A stretch of 31,906 nucleotides of DNA from Pontiellaceae bacterium (GCA_025457785.1 JALOTS010000001.1:1-31906); one strand, 5' to 3'; shown: positions 1 to 7,972, counted from the first letter of the stretch. Notes: generated from the sequence alone by a model not told the origin. Numbers and translations are program-made.

Positions 1-99
1 ATTGTTGGCATAAATTATATACGGCCCCTTGGTTATCGCCGCAGACAACCCGCCTGCCAGCAGCATACATACACTCATAAACAAACACAGTTTTTTCAT
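1..99 (-). CDS. Exported protein, N-terminal fragment, possibly a phosphoesterase (runs off the left edge)
   Basis: Reading the minus strand from the ATG at 97-99 gives 33 codons that stay open to the window edge. They start MKKLCLFMSVCMLL, followed by a small-residue stretch ending in LSAA: a clear Sec signal peptide. The mature part starts ITKGPYIIYANN. The ITKGPY sequence resembles the opening of bacterial purple acid phosphatase / PhoD-like N-terminal domains, so a phosphoesterase is possible, but 12 residues cannot settle it. A strong ribosome site (AGGAG, about 7 bases before the ATG) supports the start. It lies downstream of two other minus-strand genes for exported proteins, one of them a metallophosphoesterase, which fits the same theme. 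The rest of the gene is outside the window. Confidence 0.7.
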   Translation of the reverse strand, partial: MKKLCLFMSVCMLLAGGLSAAITKGPYIIYANN

Positions 100-195
100 T
101 TTTTTCTCCTGTTATCCTTTTTCTTCTCTCCTCGTTTTGCTCACATTACATCCTGAACTCATTCTGCACCGGTAATCTATCACATTCACCAAACC

Positions 196-219
196 CTCTG
201 CGGAAATTGCTCCGCAGAG
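196..219 (-). terminator. Hairpin downstream of the PASTA/carbohydrate-binding protein gene
   Basis: A perfect 9-bp stem (CTCTGCGGA at 196-204, TCCGCAGAG at 211-219) with a 6-base loop lies just beyond the stop at 242. On the minus strand it is followed by a weak T-rich stretch (GGTTTGG) rather than a clean T-run. It shares the core CTGCGGA/TCCGCAG with the hairpin at 1656-1682, which occupies the same position behind the next gene. A terminator or 3' stabilising hairpin is the likely role. Confidence 0.5.
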
Positions 220-241
220 AGCATTGACTTTCCAACACAGA

Positions 242-1579
242 TTAATTGCGGGGTTTCAGCTCGATCAGGTCGAAATAGGCCGTTCCGGCAAACCCTTCCG
301 AGAACATCCGCACCGTTAAGAAGGTGTTAGTCGCCGTAAAACTGCCGGAATACTTTTTCCAGCCGCCGTTGGTGGCGTTGAACACAAATTGCCCCTGACC
401 GGCCGCGTCATACTTATCGCCCGTGTCAAAAACAACCTGTCCGGCCGTCCGTGCTGAAATATAAGCATACGCGCTGATGTCATAGGTCTTCCCCGACACG
501 ATCGCCACCCGCTGCGTCGCAGAGCCGGTGGCCGTGTTGATCCGCAGCGATGCAACCCCGCTGCCGGCGTGAGTCGTTGTGGAGCGGATGGCTGAACCGT
601 TCAGCGTCCAGGAGGCCGTGTTGGTTTCAAACGAGTTGTTGAGCACCAGTTGCGGCGCCGGACCCAGCGAAGCCGCCAGAGCGACCGATGATCCGCGAGC
701 CACCGACGTGTTGCCGCCGGGAGTCTGGCTGAAGATCTTTCCTGCCGCAACCGTCGCGTGGTATGACCGAGTCACTCCGCTGACCACCAGCCCCGCGTTG
801 GTAATCGCGGTTCCCGCTGCGGCCACCGTCAAATTGGTCACCCAGGGAACAGTCGTTGTTATGACGACCGCCGGTCTTACGCTAACCGACATGCCTATTT
901 CATTTCCGCCGCCATCATCCGTGTTAGACGCCACGGCCTTGCGCATCCCTGTCGAACCGCCTGAGGCAGTGCTTTGATAAGCCGTTGTCAACCCGTCATC
1001 CGCGTTAGAGTAAGAGTGGAGCACGCTCATCCCTGCCACCGTGCAGTCACGATAGGGATCATCCCACATAAACCCGCACACCAGAGCTCCGCCGGCGACG
1101 CTGTTAATACTTGGAGCATAAGATGTTCCATGCGGGGTTCCGGTCCCGTCCTGCGTCTGACTCGTGATGCCCCAGTCTTTGTAGGCGTTTTTGTCGACAA
1201 TCGGATTGCTTTGATCCACACCGCGCAAAGCAATCACGGTCGCAAAGGAACAATGCTTGACCGTTATATTGATCGATTTCGAGTCTCCGCTTCTGTACAC
1301 CCTGTAGAGGGACGACAGCGCGATATCGTCAGGGCCCTTTGCCTTGATTAAAGTCCACCCGCTCAGTGAAGTTAAAGGCGTGGTATCGCTCGTGCCAAGA
1401 AACAAAATCATCACATCGCCAGCCGCTGTACTGCTGGGTGCCGTTACGGTCATTGTTCCGGCATTTGCGCGGGCGGCTTTGCCCGAACCCACAAGACTGA
1501 CGGCCGCATCGACACTCGCAGAAAACAAAACCGCCATGACAATCATCCACCGCAAACACAACTTTTTCGTAGAATCCAT
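242..1579 (-). CDS. Exported PASTA-domain protein with C-terminal carbohydrate-binding-like module
   Basis: The frame extends to 1699, but the ATG at 1577-1579 is chosen: it gives a signal peptide (MDSTKKLCLRWMIVMAV, cleaved near SVDA) and has an AAGGA-type ribosome site. The 445-residue product has three parts. First is a beta-sandwich-like region of about 210 residues containing GDVMILFLG, GWTLI and VIALRGVDQSNPI. This pattern recurs in secreted adhesin- or tail-like proteins, but I cannot name the family. Second is a PASTA-like domain of about 65 residues, from VPWVTNLTV to SVALAASLGP. Third is a jelly-roll, CBM-like domain from LVLNNSFE to YFDLIELKP, of the CBM4/9 style. No catalytic site is visible, so binding of cell-wall or polysaccharide ligands is the likely role. 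The PASTA module is nearly the same as the one in the neighbour at 1700-3625. Confidence 0.75.
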   Translation of the reverse strand: MDSTKKLCLRWMIVMAVLFSASVDAAVSLVGSGKAARANAGTMTVTAPSSTAAGDVMILFLGTSDTTPLTSLSGWTLIKAKGPDDIALSSLYRVYRSGDSKSINITVKHCSFATVIALRGVDQSNPIVDKNAYKDWGITSQTQDGTGTPHGTSYAPSINSVAGGALVCGFMWDDPYRDCTVAGMSVLHSYSNADDGLTTAYQSTASGGSTGMRKAVASNTDDGGGNEIGMSVSVRPAVVITTTVPWVTNLTVAAAGTAITNAGLVVSGVTRSYHATVAAGKIFSQTPGGNTSVARGSSVALAASLGPAPQLVLNNSFETNTASWTLNGSAIRSTTTHAGSGVASLRINTATGSATQRVAIVSGKTYDISAYAYISARTAGQVVFDTGDKYDAAGQGQFVFNATNGGWKKYSGSFTATNTFLTVRMFSEGFAGTAYFDLIELKPRN

Positions 1580-1655
1580 TCTTCTTTTCCTTATTGTTCG
1601 TATTCCATTTTGGGAGCCGCTCCCGACGGGAATGCTCCTCCCGGTTCTCGCCAAA

Positions 1656-1682
1656 GCCATCTGCGGGTGTTCCGCAGATGGC
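1656..1682 (-). terminator. Hairpin downstream of the metallophosphoesterase gene
   Basis: A perfect 11-bp stem (GCCATCTGCGG at 1656-1666, CCGCAGATGGC at 1672-1682) with a 5-base loop lies 18 bases past the stop of the gene at 1700-3625 and 77 bases before the ATG of the next gene. The following minus-strand bases are TTTGGCG, so the T-run is poor. It probably terminates transcription or sets a 3' end, separating the two transcription units at least partly. Confidence 0.55.
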
Positions 1683-1699
1683 GCATCGTTACTATTCAA

Positions 1700-3625
1700 T
1701 TATTGATAGGTAACTTCAAGTATCGGCCGGTTGGCCACGGTCGCGTTTTCCCCGGAATAGAAGCCGAGGTAGTCATCGGCGGCATCGTTATCGTCATCCA
1801 AGGTAAAGCGAATCCGGTACTGCGTATGGCTGGCGGTCGTCTTACTAATTTTGGTGAGTCCGGTCGCGTTGAGAGCCCCGATTGCCCAGGAGTTGGTCGT
1901 CGCCGGATAACTCAGGGTGGCGACGCCGGATGCACTGGCCGGACCCTGGAAGTCTGCACTCTGCAACGCTGCGTTATCACTCCAGCCGCCATTCACATTT
2001 TTAACGTCAGCGACAAGGTTTGACAGACTGGTCGGTGTTCCGATCCCTCCGCCCCGTTTCAGCTTCAGAGTCGCCGAAATGATGGTGCAGGTATCCGGAA
2101 GCGAGGAGCAGTCAAAGGAAACAAATCCTTTGCGCTGTTTCCTGGCACCCGTGTCACCCACGCGTATGGCGTTGCCGTCGGTGGACGTCGCGTTTATGAC
2201 TCCGCCGGTATTGGAGGTTTCGGACGCTTCATCCACGTAGCCGTCGTGCGCGGCAACCGAAACGAACGTGACGGTGGTACCACCTGATGCCGGGCCCAGT
2301 GATTCGGCCAGAGCCACCGACGAGCCGCGATTGACTGTCGTGCCGCCGCCGGGAGTCTGGCTGAAGATCTTACCGGCCGGAACGGTCGCGTGGTATTCCT
2401 GACTTACACTGCTTACAACCAGTCCTGCGTTCGTGATGCTTGTGCCCGCTGCGGCCACCGTCAGATTGGTCACCCACGGAACTGTGGTTGTCGACGGCGG
2501 TGCGCCTGTTACGGTGAGTGTGCTCCAGTTAAGCGGCTGGGTAATCGCGCCATCAATCACTTTTCTCATAGCATATTGACTGTTGGCATCATGCCCGTCT
2601 TTGATAGAAATCGCGCCGTCATTTGCCCGGCCAACGTGCAGCTTTCTCGTCGTAATGTCTGCATTAATGTACTGACACGTTACGAACGGACTGGAGGCTT
2701 CAAACACATGGAACTCCAGATATCCTTCTGTCGATGCCGTGTTATAAACCTGACCGGAATCAACATACAGCGCAGGATTTGAAAGTCCCCAGTCATCCAC
2801 ATTATACATTCTGCGGAACTGGTGATCGCTGGCGCCGATCACGATATCCGAATTCTTAAACACATCCTCAACCTGAGAGCGGGTCATCGGGCCAGGAAAA
2901 TCTCCGTCCGTTGTGCAGGCCCGGGTAAGCCATCTTTCTTCGTGGCCAACGACTACAATAAGGTCATGTTTTGTTTTGCCGGCAGAGAGACTCATTACTT
3001 TGTTACGCATCCAGTTCGCAGACACCGCCGCATATCGGCAGTGGTCGGCTTTATAGGTCATAACCAAATGAACATTAAACGCACCAAACGTCCGCTTCAC
3101 ATAGTAATCAATCTTCCGGTCATCGTAGTTTACCAGAGTGTGATCATCCATGGTCCGCCACCCCGTGATTTTAGCTGTTCCCGGAGTTCTGAACTCCCAG
3201 CCGGAGGTATTCAGGTTCGTCAGAGTGTAGTAGGGACGGCCCCACATCGGCTGATATCCGCCGTTAATAATGCTACAGTGATTGCCGAACTGCGGATAAC
3301 AGTTGTTATGCCAGAAACTGTTGGTTCTCCACAGTGCCTGAAAGGCAAGATCTTTGGTGTTATTGCCGTCGAAAAGATCCCCGTCAGCGATGGCGAAGTC
3401 ATCATAGGCTTTAATCCACCCGAGGGCTCTGCCGGTGTTTTCATCCATCTCGCCCCGGCTGTCGCTGAAACAGGCGAATTGGAATGCACACGCATTATCG
3501 AGCTGCGAAATATCTGTTACAGCCGCAAAAAGGCTGTTGGCCGAAAGCGCAAGGGCCGCAAAAATTAACAACCCCCCCCGCAACCGGTTTGTTTTACTTG
3601 CTTCTGCTGATCGTATCTTCTTCAT
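1700..3625 (-). CDS. Exported metallophosphoesterase-like protein with PASTA and DNRLRE-like domains
   Basis: The ATG at 3623-3625 is preferred over the longer frame because an AAGGAG site lies 8 bases upstream and it begins MKKIRS plus a hydrophobic signal segment (LLIFAALALSANSLFA). The product is 641 residues. The N-terminal half carries calcineurin-like phosphoesterase signatures in order: FSDSRG (the usual DxH replaced by DSR), GDLFDG (GDxxD), FGNHC (GNH with Cys in place of the usual D/E), VVGHEER and ASDHQFRRM. The fold is likely kept, though the metal site is non-standard. A PASTA-like domain follows (VPWVTNLTV to SVALAESLGP). The C-terminus (AAHDGYVDE, VSFDCSSLP, ATLKLKR, RPILEVTYQ) resembles the DNRLRE / disaggregatase-related beta domain. 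Expected location is outside the inner membrane; the substrate is unknown. A perfect -10 box and tandem dyads lie upstream. Confidence 0.75.
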   Translation of the reverse strand: MKKIRSAEASKTNRLRGGLLIFAALALSANSLFAAVTDISQLDNACAFQFACFSDSRGEMDENTGRALGWIKAYDDFAIADGDLFDGNNTKDLAFQALWRTNSFWHNNCYPQFGNHCSIINGGYQPMWGRPYYTLTNLNTSGWEFRTPGTAKITGWRTMDDHTLVNYDDRKIDYYVKRTFGAFNVHLVMTYKADHCRYAAVSANWMRNKVMSLSAGKTKHDLIVVVGHEERWLTRACTTDGDFPGPMTRSQVEDVFKNSDIVIGASDHQFRRMYNVDDWGLSNPALYVDSGQVYNTASTEGYLEFHVFEASSPFVTCQYINADITTRKLHVGRANDGAISIKDGHDANSQYAMRKVIDGAITQPLNWSTLTVTGAPPSTTTVPWVTNLTVAAAGTSITNAGLVVSSVSQEYHATVPAGKIFSQTPGGGTTVNRGSSVALAESLGPASGGTTVTFVSVAAHDGYVDEASETSNTGGVINATSTDGNAIRVGDTGARKQRKGFVSFDCSSLPDTCTIISATLKLKRGGGIGTPTSLSNLVADVKNVNGGWSDNAALQSADFQGPASASGVATLSYPATTNSWAIGALNATGLTKISKTTASHTQYRIRFTLDDDNDAADDYLGFYSGENATVANRPILEVTYQ

Positions 3626-3704
3626 CCTGCATTCTCCTTTTTGAGTTTCTGTTCCGCCGTGAACAACCTCGTCCACGAAACGATTCCCGCGTCAATATCC
3701 TTTC

Positions 3705-3710
3705 ATTATA
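3705..3710 (-). promoter_or_regulatory. -10 box for the metallophosphoesterase gene
   Basis: The minus strand reads TATAAT at 3710-3705, preceded directly by TATG. This predicts a transcript start near 3698 and a leader of about 73 bases before the ATG at 3625. No good -35 hexamer lies 16-18 bases upstream (the bases there are ACAAC-like). The tandem dyads at 3732-3769 begin at that point, which suggests an activator-dependent promoter. Confidence 0.5.
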
Positions 3711-3731
3711 CATAAACAATTAAAACCGTTG

Positions 3732-3769
3732 TTGTCTTTAGGCGACAAATCGTTGTCCGGGGACGACAA
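3732..3769. promoter_or_regulatory. Tandem 21-bp operator-like dyads (TTGTC-N7-GACAA twice)
   Basis: There are two dyads, TTGTC-N7-GACAA at 3732-3748 and again at 3753-3769. Their starts are exactly 21 bp apart, two helical turns, so both would face the same side of the DNA. On the minus strand the two 21-bp units share TTTGTCG and GACAAC, 15 of 21 bases by hand count. With a transcript start near 3698 the dyad centres fall at about -42 and -63, the spacing typical of class II activators. The regulator is unknown and I infer the function from geometry alone. The rest of the 3626-4061 gap shows only weak small hairpins and no gene. Confidence 0.5.
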
Positions 3770-4061
3770 ACAGCGGGAAATCCGCTTTTTACAGCCGTTC
3801 GTTTAATCCAGAAGGAATTTTTTTATTCCTCCGGAGCAAGTTGGGTTTATCTGTTATCGGATCTTCAAGGGCAGCAGATCACAAATGAACCGACACACTG
3901 TTTTTGTACAATTTTGGACGGCATTTCAGTCGGTATGCGCCCTTAAAACCACCTCTAAAAACAGATAATAAATTCTCCACCACAGCGTTATGAACACCAT
4001 TTTCTGGCTGCGGCGATGCCGCGCCGGGCTTTTTTGCGGTGAATCGCTTTTTCGGTTGCGA

Positions 4062-6287
4062 CTACAGTGCGGCCAAAGCTGTATTAAACGTTTTTCCGGG
4101 GCGCATGGCGGCGGCGGCGAGCTGTTCGTCCGGACGGTAGTAACCGCCGATATCAACGGGCCGGCCCTGAACGTCAAGAAGTTCTTTAACAATTGCCGCT
4201 TCGTTGACCGCCAGTTTTTCCGCGAGGGGGATAAACCGGGCCTTCAGTTCAGCGTCCTGATTCTGCGCGGCCAGCGCCTGCGCCCAGTAGAGCGCGAGAT
4301 AGAAGTGACTGCCCCGATTGTCGATTTCATTGACTTTGCGGGACGGCGATTTGTTTTCTTCGAGGAACCGTCCGATGGCTGTATCCAGCGTTTCAGCAAG
4401 GCGTTGCGCCTTTTCATTTTTGAAAACAGCGGCGAGGTGTTCCAGCGATACACCGAGCGCGAGGAATTCGCCGAGCGAATCCCAGCGGAGGTGGTTTTCT
4501 TTCAAAAATTGCTGCACATGTTTCGGCGCGGAACCGCCCGCGCCGGTTTCAAAGAGTCCGCCGCCGTTCATGAGCGGGACGATGGAGAGCATTTTGGCGC
4601 TGGTGCCCAGTTCAAGGATCGGAAAAAGGTCGGTCAGGTAGTCGCGCAGAACATTGCCCGTCACCGAAAGGGTGTCTTTTCCGGCTTTGGCACGTTCCAG
4701 AGTGCAGCGGGTGGCCGCTTCGGGCGACAGGATCTGAATGTCCAGTCCTTCGATATTGTGATCTTTGAGGCAGGTCTCAACCTTGGCGATGATCTGCGCA
4801 TCGTGGGCGCGGGTTTTATCGAGCCAGAAAACGGCGGGCATTCCGGTTGCGCGGGCGCGGGTTACAGCCAGTTTAACCCAGTCGCGGATCGGGGCATCTT
4901 TGGCCTGACAGGCGCGCCAGATGTCGCCTTTTTCGACGGTATGTTCGAAGAGAACCGCGCCGGAGGCATCGATCACGCGAACGGTTCCAGCCATTGGAAT
5001 CTCGAAGGTTTTATCGTGCGAACCGTACTCTTCGGCCTGTTGCGCCATAAGTCCGACGTTTGGAACGGTACCCATGGTGCGGGGATCAAACGCGCCGTTT
5101 TTCTTACAGAAATCGACGGTTTCCCGATAGACTCCGGCATAGCAGCGGTCCGGGATGACAAAATTCGTATCCTGAAGTCTGCCGGCCCGGTTCCACATTT
5201 GACCGGAGGTACGGATCGCGGCGGGCATGGAGGCATCGACGATGATGTCGCTGGGCACGTGCAGATTGGTGATTCCTTTATCGGAGTCAACCATTGCGAT
5301 GTCCGGCGCGGCGGCATAGACAGCGGCGATGTCGGCCTCGATTTCCGCCTGTTTTCCGGCGGGCAGGGTTTTAATTTTGGCGCACAAATCGCCAAAGCCG
5401 TTTTTCACATCGATACCGAGTTCTGCAATGACGCCGGCATGTTTTTCAAAGATATCCTTAAAGAAAACGGACACGGCGTGGCCAAAGATGACCGGATCCG
5501 AAACCTTCATCATAGTCGCTTTCATGTGCAGCGAGAAAAGGATGCCCTCTGCTTTGGAAATCGCGATCTGCTCCGCGAGGAATTGACGGAGTGCGGCGGC
5601 GCTCATAAAGGTTCCGTCAAGCACTTCGCCCGCCTGAAGTTTCAGATTATCCTTTAGAACGATAGTGCTGCCGTCGTTTGCCGCCAGTTCAATCCGGACG
5701 GTTGTCGCCTTCGGAAGGGTCACAGACCGTTCATTGCCGAAGAAATCGCCGCCGGACATGCTGGACACCCGCGACCTGGAGTCGGCGGACCATGCGCCCA
5801 TGCGGTGCGGATTGTTTTTGGCGTACTGCTTAACGGCGGCGGCGGCGCGGCGGTCGGAGTTCCCCTCTCGCAGCACCGGATTGACCGCGCTGCCTTTGAT
5901 TCTGTCGTAGCGGGCTTTCACCGCTTTTTCGGTTTCGGTTTTGGCGGTTTCAGGATAGTCGGGAAGAGCGAAACCTTTGGCCTGAAGTTCTTTAATTGCG
6001 GCATGCAGTTGCGGAACCGAGGCGCTGATGTTCGGAAGCTTAATGATGTTGGCCTCCGGTTTCAGCGTCAGCCCGCCCAGCTCTGCGAGGGCATCCGGAA
6101 CGCGCTGCTCTTCAGTCAGGAAGTCCGGAAAGGCGGCCAGGATGCGGCCTGCGAGAGAAATGTCACGGGGCTCAACCGTCACACCGGCCGCGCCGGTGAA
6201 TGCGTTAATGACCGGAAGCAGCGAAAGCGTGGCAAGGGCAGGCGCTTCGTCGGTGATGGTATAAATAATTCTGGCTTTATCGTTCAT
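4062..6287 (-). CDS. icd: NADP-dependent isocitrate dehydrogenase, monomeric type
   Basis: This enzyme oxidatively decarboxylates isocitrate to 2-oxoglutarate with NADP in the TCA cycle. The 741-residue length and whole sequence match the large monomeric family (about 740 residues), not the 420-residue dimeric enzyme. Recognisable stretches include IIYTITDEAPALAT at the N-terminus, then IKLPNISASVPQL, the RREGNSDRRAA-like loop (VLREGNSDRRAAAAVK), HRMGAWSADSRS, and FETGAGGSAPKHVQQF near residues 580-600. The start ATG at 6287 fits the family N-terminus; upstream it lacks a strong ribosome site. It sits alone between spacers, with the N-acetylglutamate synthase-like gene upstream on the same strand. 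Supplying 2-oxoglutarate for glutamate and arginine synthesis would be a sensible link, but co-regulation is not shown. Confidence 0.97.
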   Translation of the reverse strand: MNDKARIIYTITDEAPALATLSLLPVINAFTGAAGVTVEPRDISLAGRILAAFPDFLTEEQRVPDALAELGGLTLKPEANIIKLPNISASVPQLHAAIKELQAKGFALPDYPETAKTETEKAVKARYDRIKGSAVNPVLREGNSDRRAAAAVKQYAKNNPHRMGAWSADSRSRVSSMSGGDFFGNERSVTLPKATTVRIELAANDGSTIVLKDNLKLQAGEVLDGTFMSAAALRQFLAEQIAISKAEGILFSLHMKATMMKVSDPVIFGHAVSVFFKDIFEKHAGVIAELGIDVKNGFGDLCAKIKTLPAGKQAEIEADIAAVYAAAPDIAMVDSDKGITNLHVPSDIIVDASMPAAIRTSGQMWNRAGRLQDTNFVIPDRCYAGVYRETVDFCKKNGAFDPRTMGTVPNVGLMAQQAEEYGSHDKTFEIPMAGTVRVIDASGAVLFEHTVEKGDIWRACQAKDAPIRDWVKLAVTRARATGMPAVFWLDKTRAHDAQIIAKVETCLKDHNIEGLDIQILSPEAATRCTLERAKAGKDTLSVTGNVLRDYLTDLFPILELGTSAKMLSIVPLMNGGGLFETGAGGSAPKHVQQFLKENHLRWDSLGEFLALGVSLEHLAAVFKNEKAQRLAETLDTAIGRFLEENKSPSRKVNEIDNRGSHFYLALYWAQALAAQNQDAELKARFIPLAEKLAVNEAAIVKELLDVQGRPVDIGGYYRPDEQLAAAAMRPGKTFNTALAAL

Positions 6288-6593
6288 AGCAGTGCAGTCA
6301 CGGGTTTAATAAGTTAAAACGCCTGTACGCTAACCGGATGCTGCGGGTTTTTCAAGGTTTCTCGGAAGGGCGGAACACACAGTCCCGACCGTTAAGAAAA
6401 GCCCGATCCAAGACAGCGGAGCCGCCTGCCTGTGCGTGTACGTACGCGGACAGGCAACCAAAGCTGTCTGATCACTGATCTCTGACTTCTAAATTTCTCC
6501 TCTGAACCCCTCGGAGGTTCCTCTGGCGAAGCGGGCGGTAAAAAATCTTTCGTTCTAATATAGTTCATACCAATCAGTCTGGAGAAGGGCCTA
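6288..6593. other. Spacer between icd and the NAGS-like gene, repeat debris
   Basis: This 306-bp gap contains no convincing gene. It holds the 30-bp hairpin described separately (6427-6456). At about 6469-6495 it holds a run of GATCA/GTCAG-type words which, on the minus strand, resembles the GGTCAG heptamer repeats near mgtE and in recO. A small GAACC...GGTTC inverted repeat lies near 6506-6522. It has the look of accumulated intergenic repeats rather than a regulated leader. Confidence 0.5.
6427..6456. repeat. 30-bp near-perfect palindrome
   Basis: Two abutting 15-base arms starting TGCCTGT and ending ACAGGCA match at 13 of 15 positions, centred on GTACGTAC. It lies between the stop of the NAGS-like gene (6594) and the start of icd (6287). 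It resembles a REP-type mobile hairpin and could also weakly terminate the upstream gene; there is no T-run. Confidence 0.5.
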
Positions 6594-7616
6594 TCACACG
6601 AAATCGGCGGGACGGGCGGTGCAGAAGGCAATCATTCCGGGGATGGCGGAAACCTCCATGCCGCGCCAGAAGACAATCCAGTTGCCGATCGTATGCCGTC
6701 CGTCCGCATGGCGGTCGTACCATTGATTGATCGAATTTCCATTCCGCGAACGCCAGAAGAAGGCGGGATGATTTTTGCACACTTCGTCCCACAGTTCCTG
6801 CGCAAGGCCTTCACCGCGCGCTTCGGAACCGACCGCGAATTTGGAAAGATAGAGTCCTTCCGGCTGCTGTTCGAGCAGAACCGCGCCGCGATAGTTTTGT
6901 TCAATGTAAATCTTCGTAACACCCGCCAAAACTCCCTCTTTCGGCTTCCGCCCGAAACTTTCTTCAAGCAATTCCAGAAGCCGGACCGGGTCGAATAAAC
7001 TGCCGGACAAAATAACGGAACCGCGCCGAAAGACGGTTCCCGCCCCCTTCACCGTAAAAATCTCCTCAAGCAGATTGATTGGCGAGGTGACGGAAATATG
7101 GGTTCCGGGCCGGGCGGAAAGCAGCGCGGCGGCGATTTCAACCAGTTCCCGGTCTTCCGGGCGAAGTTCCGCAGAGGGTTTTTGCACATAACAATATTCG
7201 GTGCTGAGTCCGCCTGCAGCGCGAATAAAATGAACCCGCCGTCCAATGGTTGGAATTTTTTGGAGAAGACTGTCCGCGATCCGGCCCGGCTCCTCGACAA
7301 AAACCGGAACGCCGTCTTTTTTTTCTCCGAGGTTTGGAAATTCGGCCCGCTCAAACAGCGGATTGTTTTTAAGCAGGCTCCAGCGGACTTCCGCATCAGA
7401 CCCGCAAAGAACCACGGCAGGCCGCAGTCCCAGTTTGAGCAGAAAATGCAGATCGAAGGCAAGCGCATCCGCGCCCTGCTCCAGGCTGTCGAGATCAGGA
7501 ATCAGCAAGGCGAAACAATCGGTTCCGGCGGATTGGAATTTTTTGAGATAAAACTCGTATTCCTCGCGCCGTCCGATGCCGTCCAGAAAAAGCCGGATGG
7601 TTTTGTTCAGTAACAT
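6594..7616 (-). CDS. N-acetylglutamate synthase-like protein (degenerate kinase domain plus NAT domain)
   Basis: The 340-residue product combines an amino-acid-kinase-like N-terminal half with a C-terminal acetyltransferase of the DUF619 (NAT) type. This is the architecture of vertebrate-type NAGS and of bifunctional NAGK/NAGS in some bacteria. The kinase half keeps the family stretch HISVTSPINLLEEIFTVKGAGTVFRRG (given in parts: SVTSPINLLEEIF, TVKGAGTVFRRG). It is short and lacks the Gly-rich N-terminal phosphate loop, so kinase activity is unlikely. The NAT half has YLSKFAVGSEARGEGLAQ (acetyl-CoA loop), FFWRSRNGNSINQWYD and WIVFWRG. The likely role is acetylating glutamate in the first step of arginine synthesis. 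The start is ATG 7616; an in-frame TTG at 7622 is possible. No ribosome site is obvious. Confidence 0.72.
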   Translation of the reverse strand: MLLNKTIRLFLDGIGRREEYEFYLKKFQSAGTDCFALLIPDLDSLEQGADALAFDLHFLLKLGLRPAVVLCGSDAEVRWSLLKNNPLFERAEFPNLGEKKDGVPVFVEEPGRIADSLLQKIPTIGRRVHFIRAAGGLSTEYCYVQKPSAELRPEDRELVEIAAALLSARPGTHISVTSPINLLEEIFTVKGAGTVFRRGSVILSGSLFDPVRLLELLEESFGRKPKEGVLAGVTKIYIEQNYRGAVLLEQQPEGLYLSKFAVGSEARGEGLAQELWDEVCKNHPAFFWRSRNGNSINQWYDRHADGRHTIGNWIVFWRGMEVSAIPGMIAFCTARPADFV

Positions 7617-7972
7617 GCGCAAAAGGAACCACGATTGGACGGAAATGTAAACAATTCGTTACCGGTTATTCGTTATCGGTTATCAGGTTTTACTGGGAAA
7701 CACGTCCCGCAACCGCCAAAAGGTTAACGGTCAAAATGCCATCCGCAGGACAAATCAATTCAGTTTTGTCTCGGTTCTGCCTGAAAAAACGAATCCGATT
7801 TGAATGCGAGCCGTCAGCAGGGCATTTTTTCTGTATAACCCCACTGAAACAGCAACTTACTGAAAAGAACCGAAAGCCCCTGCTCGGAACGCTATTAACT
7901 TCCCTTAAAGCTTGGACTTCGGACCGGCAGAGTCTAGGATGCGCGCCAGTTTTTTTAGTACGGGAGACGACC
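7617..7972. other. Divergent spacer upstream of mgtE with a 14-bp tandem repeat
   Basis: This 356-bp gap separates the NAGS-like gene (minus) from mgtE (plus). It contains a tandem duplication of TTCGTTAYCGGTTA at 7655-7668 and 7669-7682. No M-box magnesium riboswitch features could be recognised ahead of mgtE. The frame open from 7736 is in phase with mgtE, but it lacks family similarity and a ribosome site, so it is read as leader sequence. Confidence 0.45.
7912..7940 (+). promoter_or_regulatory. Possible sigma-70-like promoter for mgtE
   Basis: TTGGAC (7912-7917) and TAGGAT (7935-7940) are separated by 17 bases. That places a transcript start near 7947, about 26 bases before the TTG start at 7973. 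The hexamers are only partial matches, so this is a weak prediction. Confidence 0.3.

Noticed and set aside
3729..3771. Pho box for PhoB near the phosphoesterase gene
   Set aside because: Pho boxes are direct CTGTCAT-type repeats at 11-bp spacing; here the units are 21-bp dyads of a different sequence.
3772..3790. Small hairpin AGCGG/CCGCT followed by T5 on the plus strand
   Set aside because: No plus-strand gene lies upstream, the stem is only 5 bp, and on the minus strand it has no proper T-run.
3990..5657. Long open frame on the plus strand opposite icd
   Set aside because: It has no recognisable domain, an Arg/Phe/Gly-rich composition typical of antisense reading, and lies wholly across a well-conserved gene.
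7617..7972. M-box magnesium riboswitch ahead of mgtE
   Set aside because: No recognisable M-box core or long structured leader was found, and a candidate promoter lies only about 60 bases before the start.
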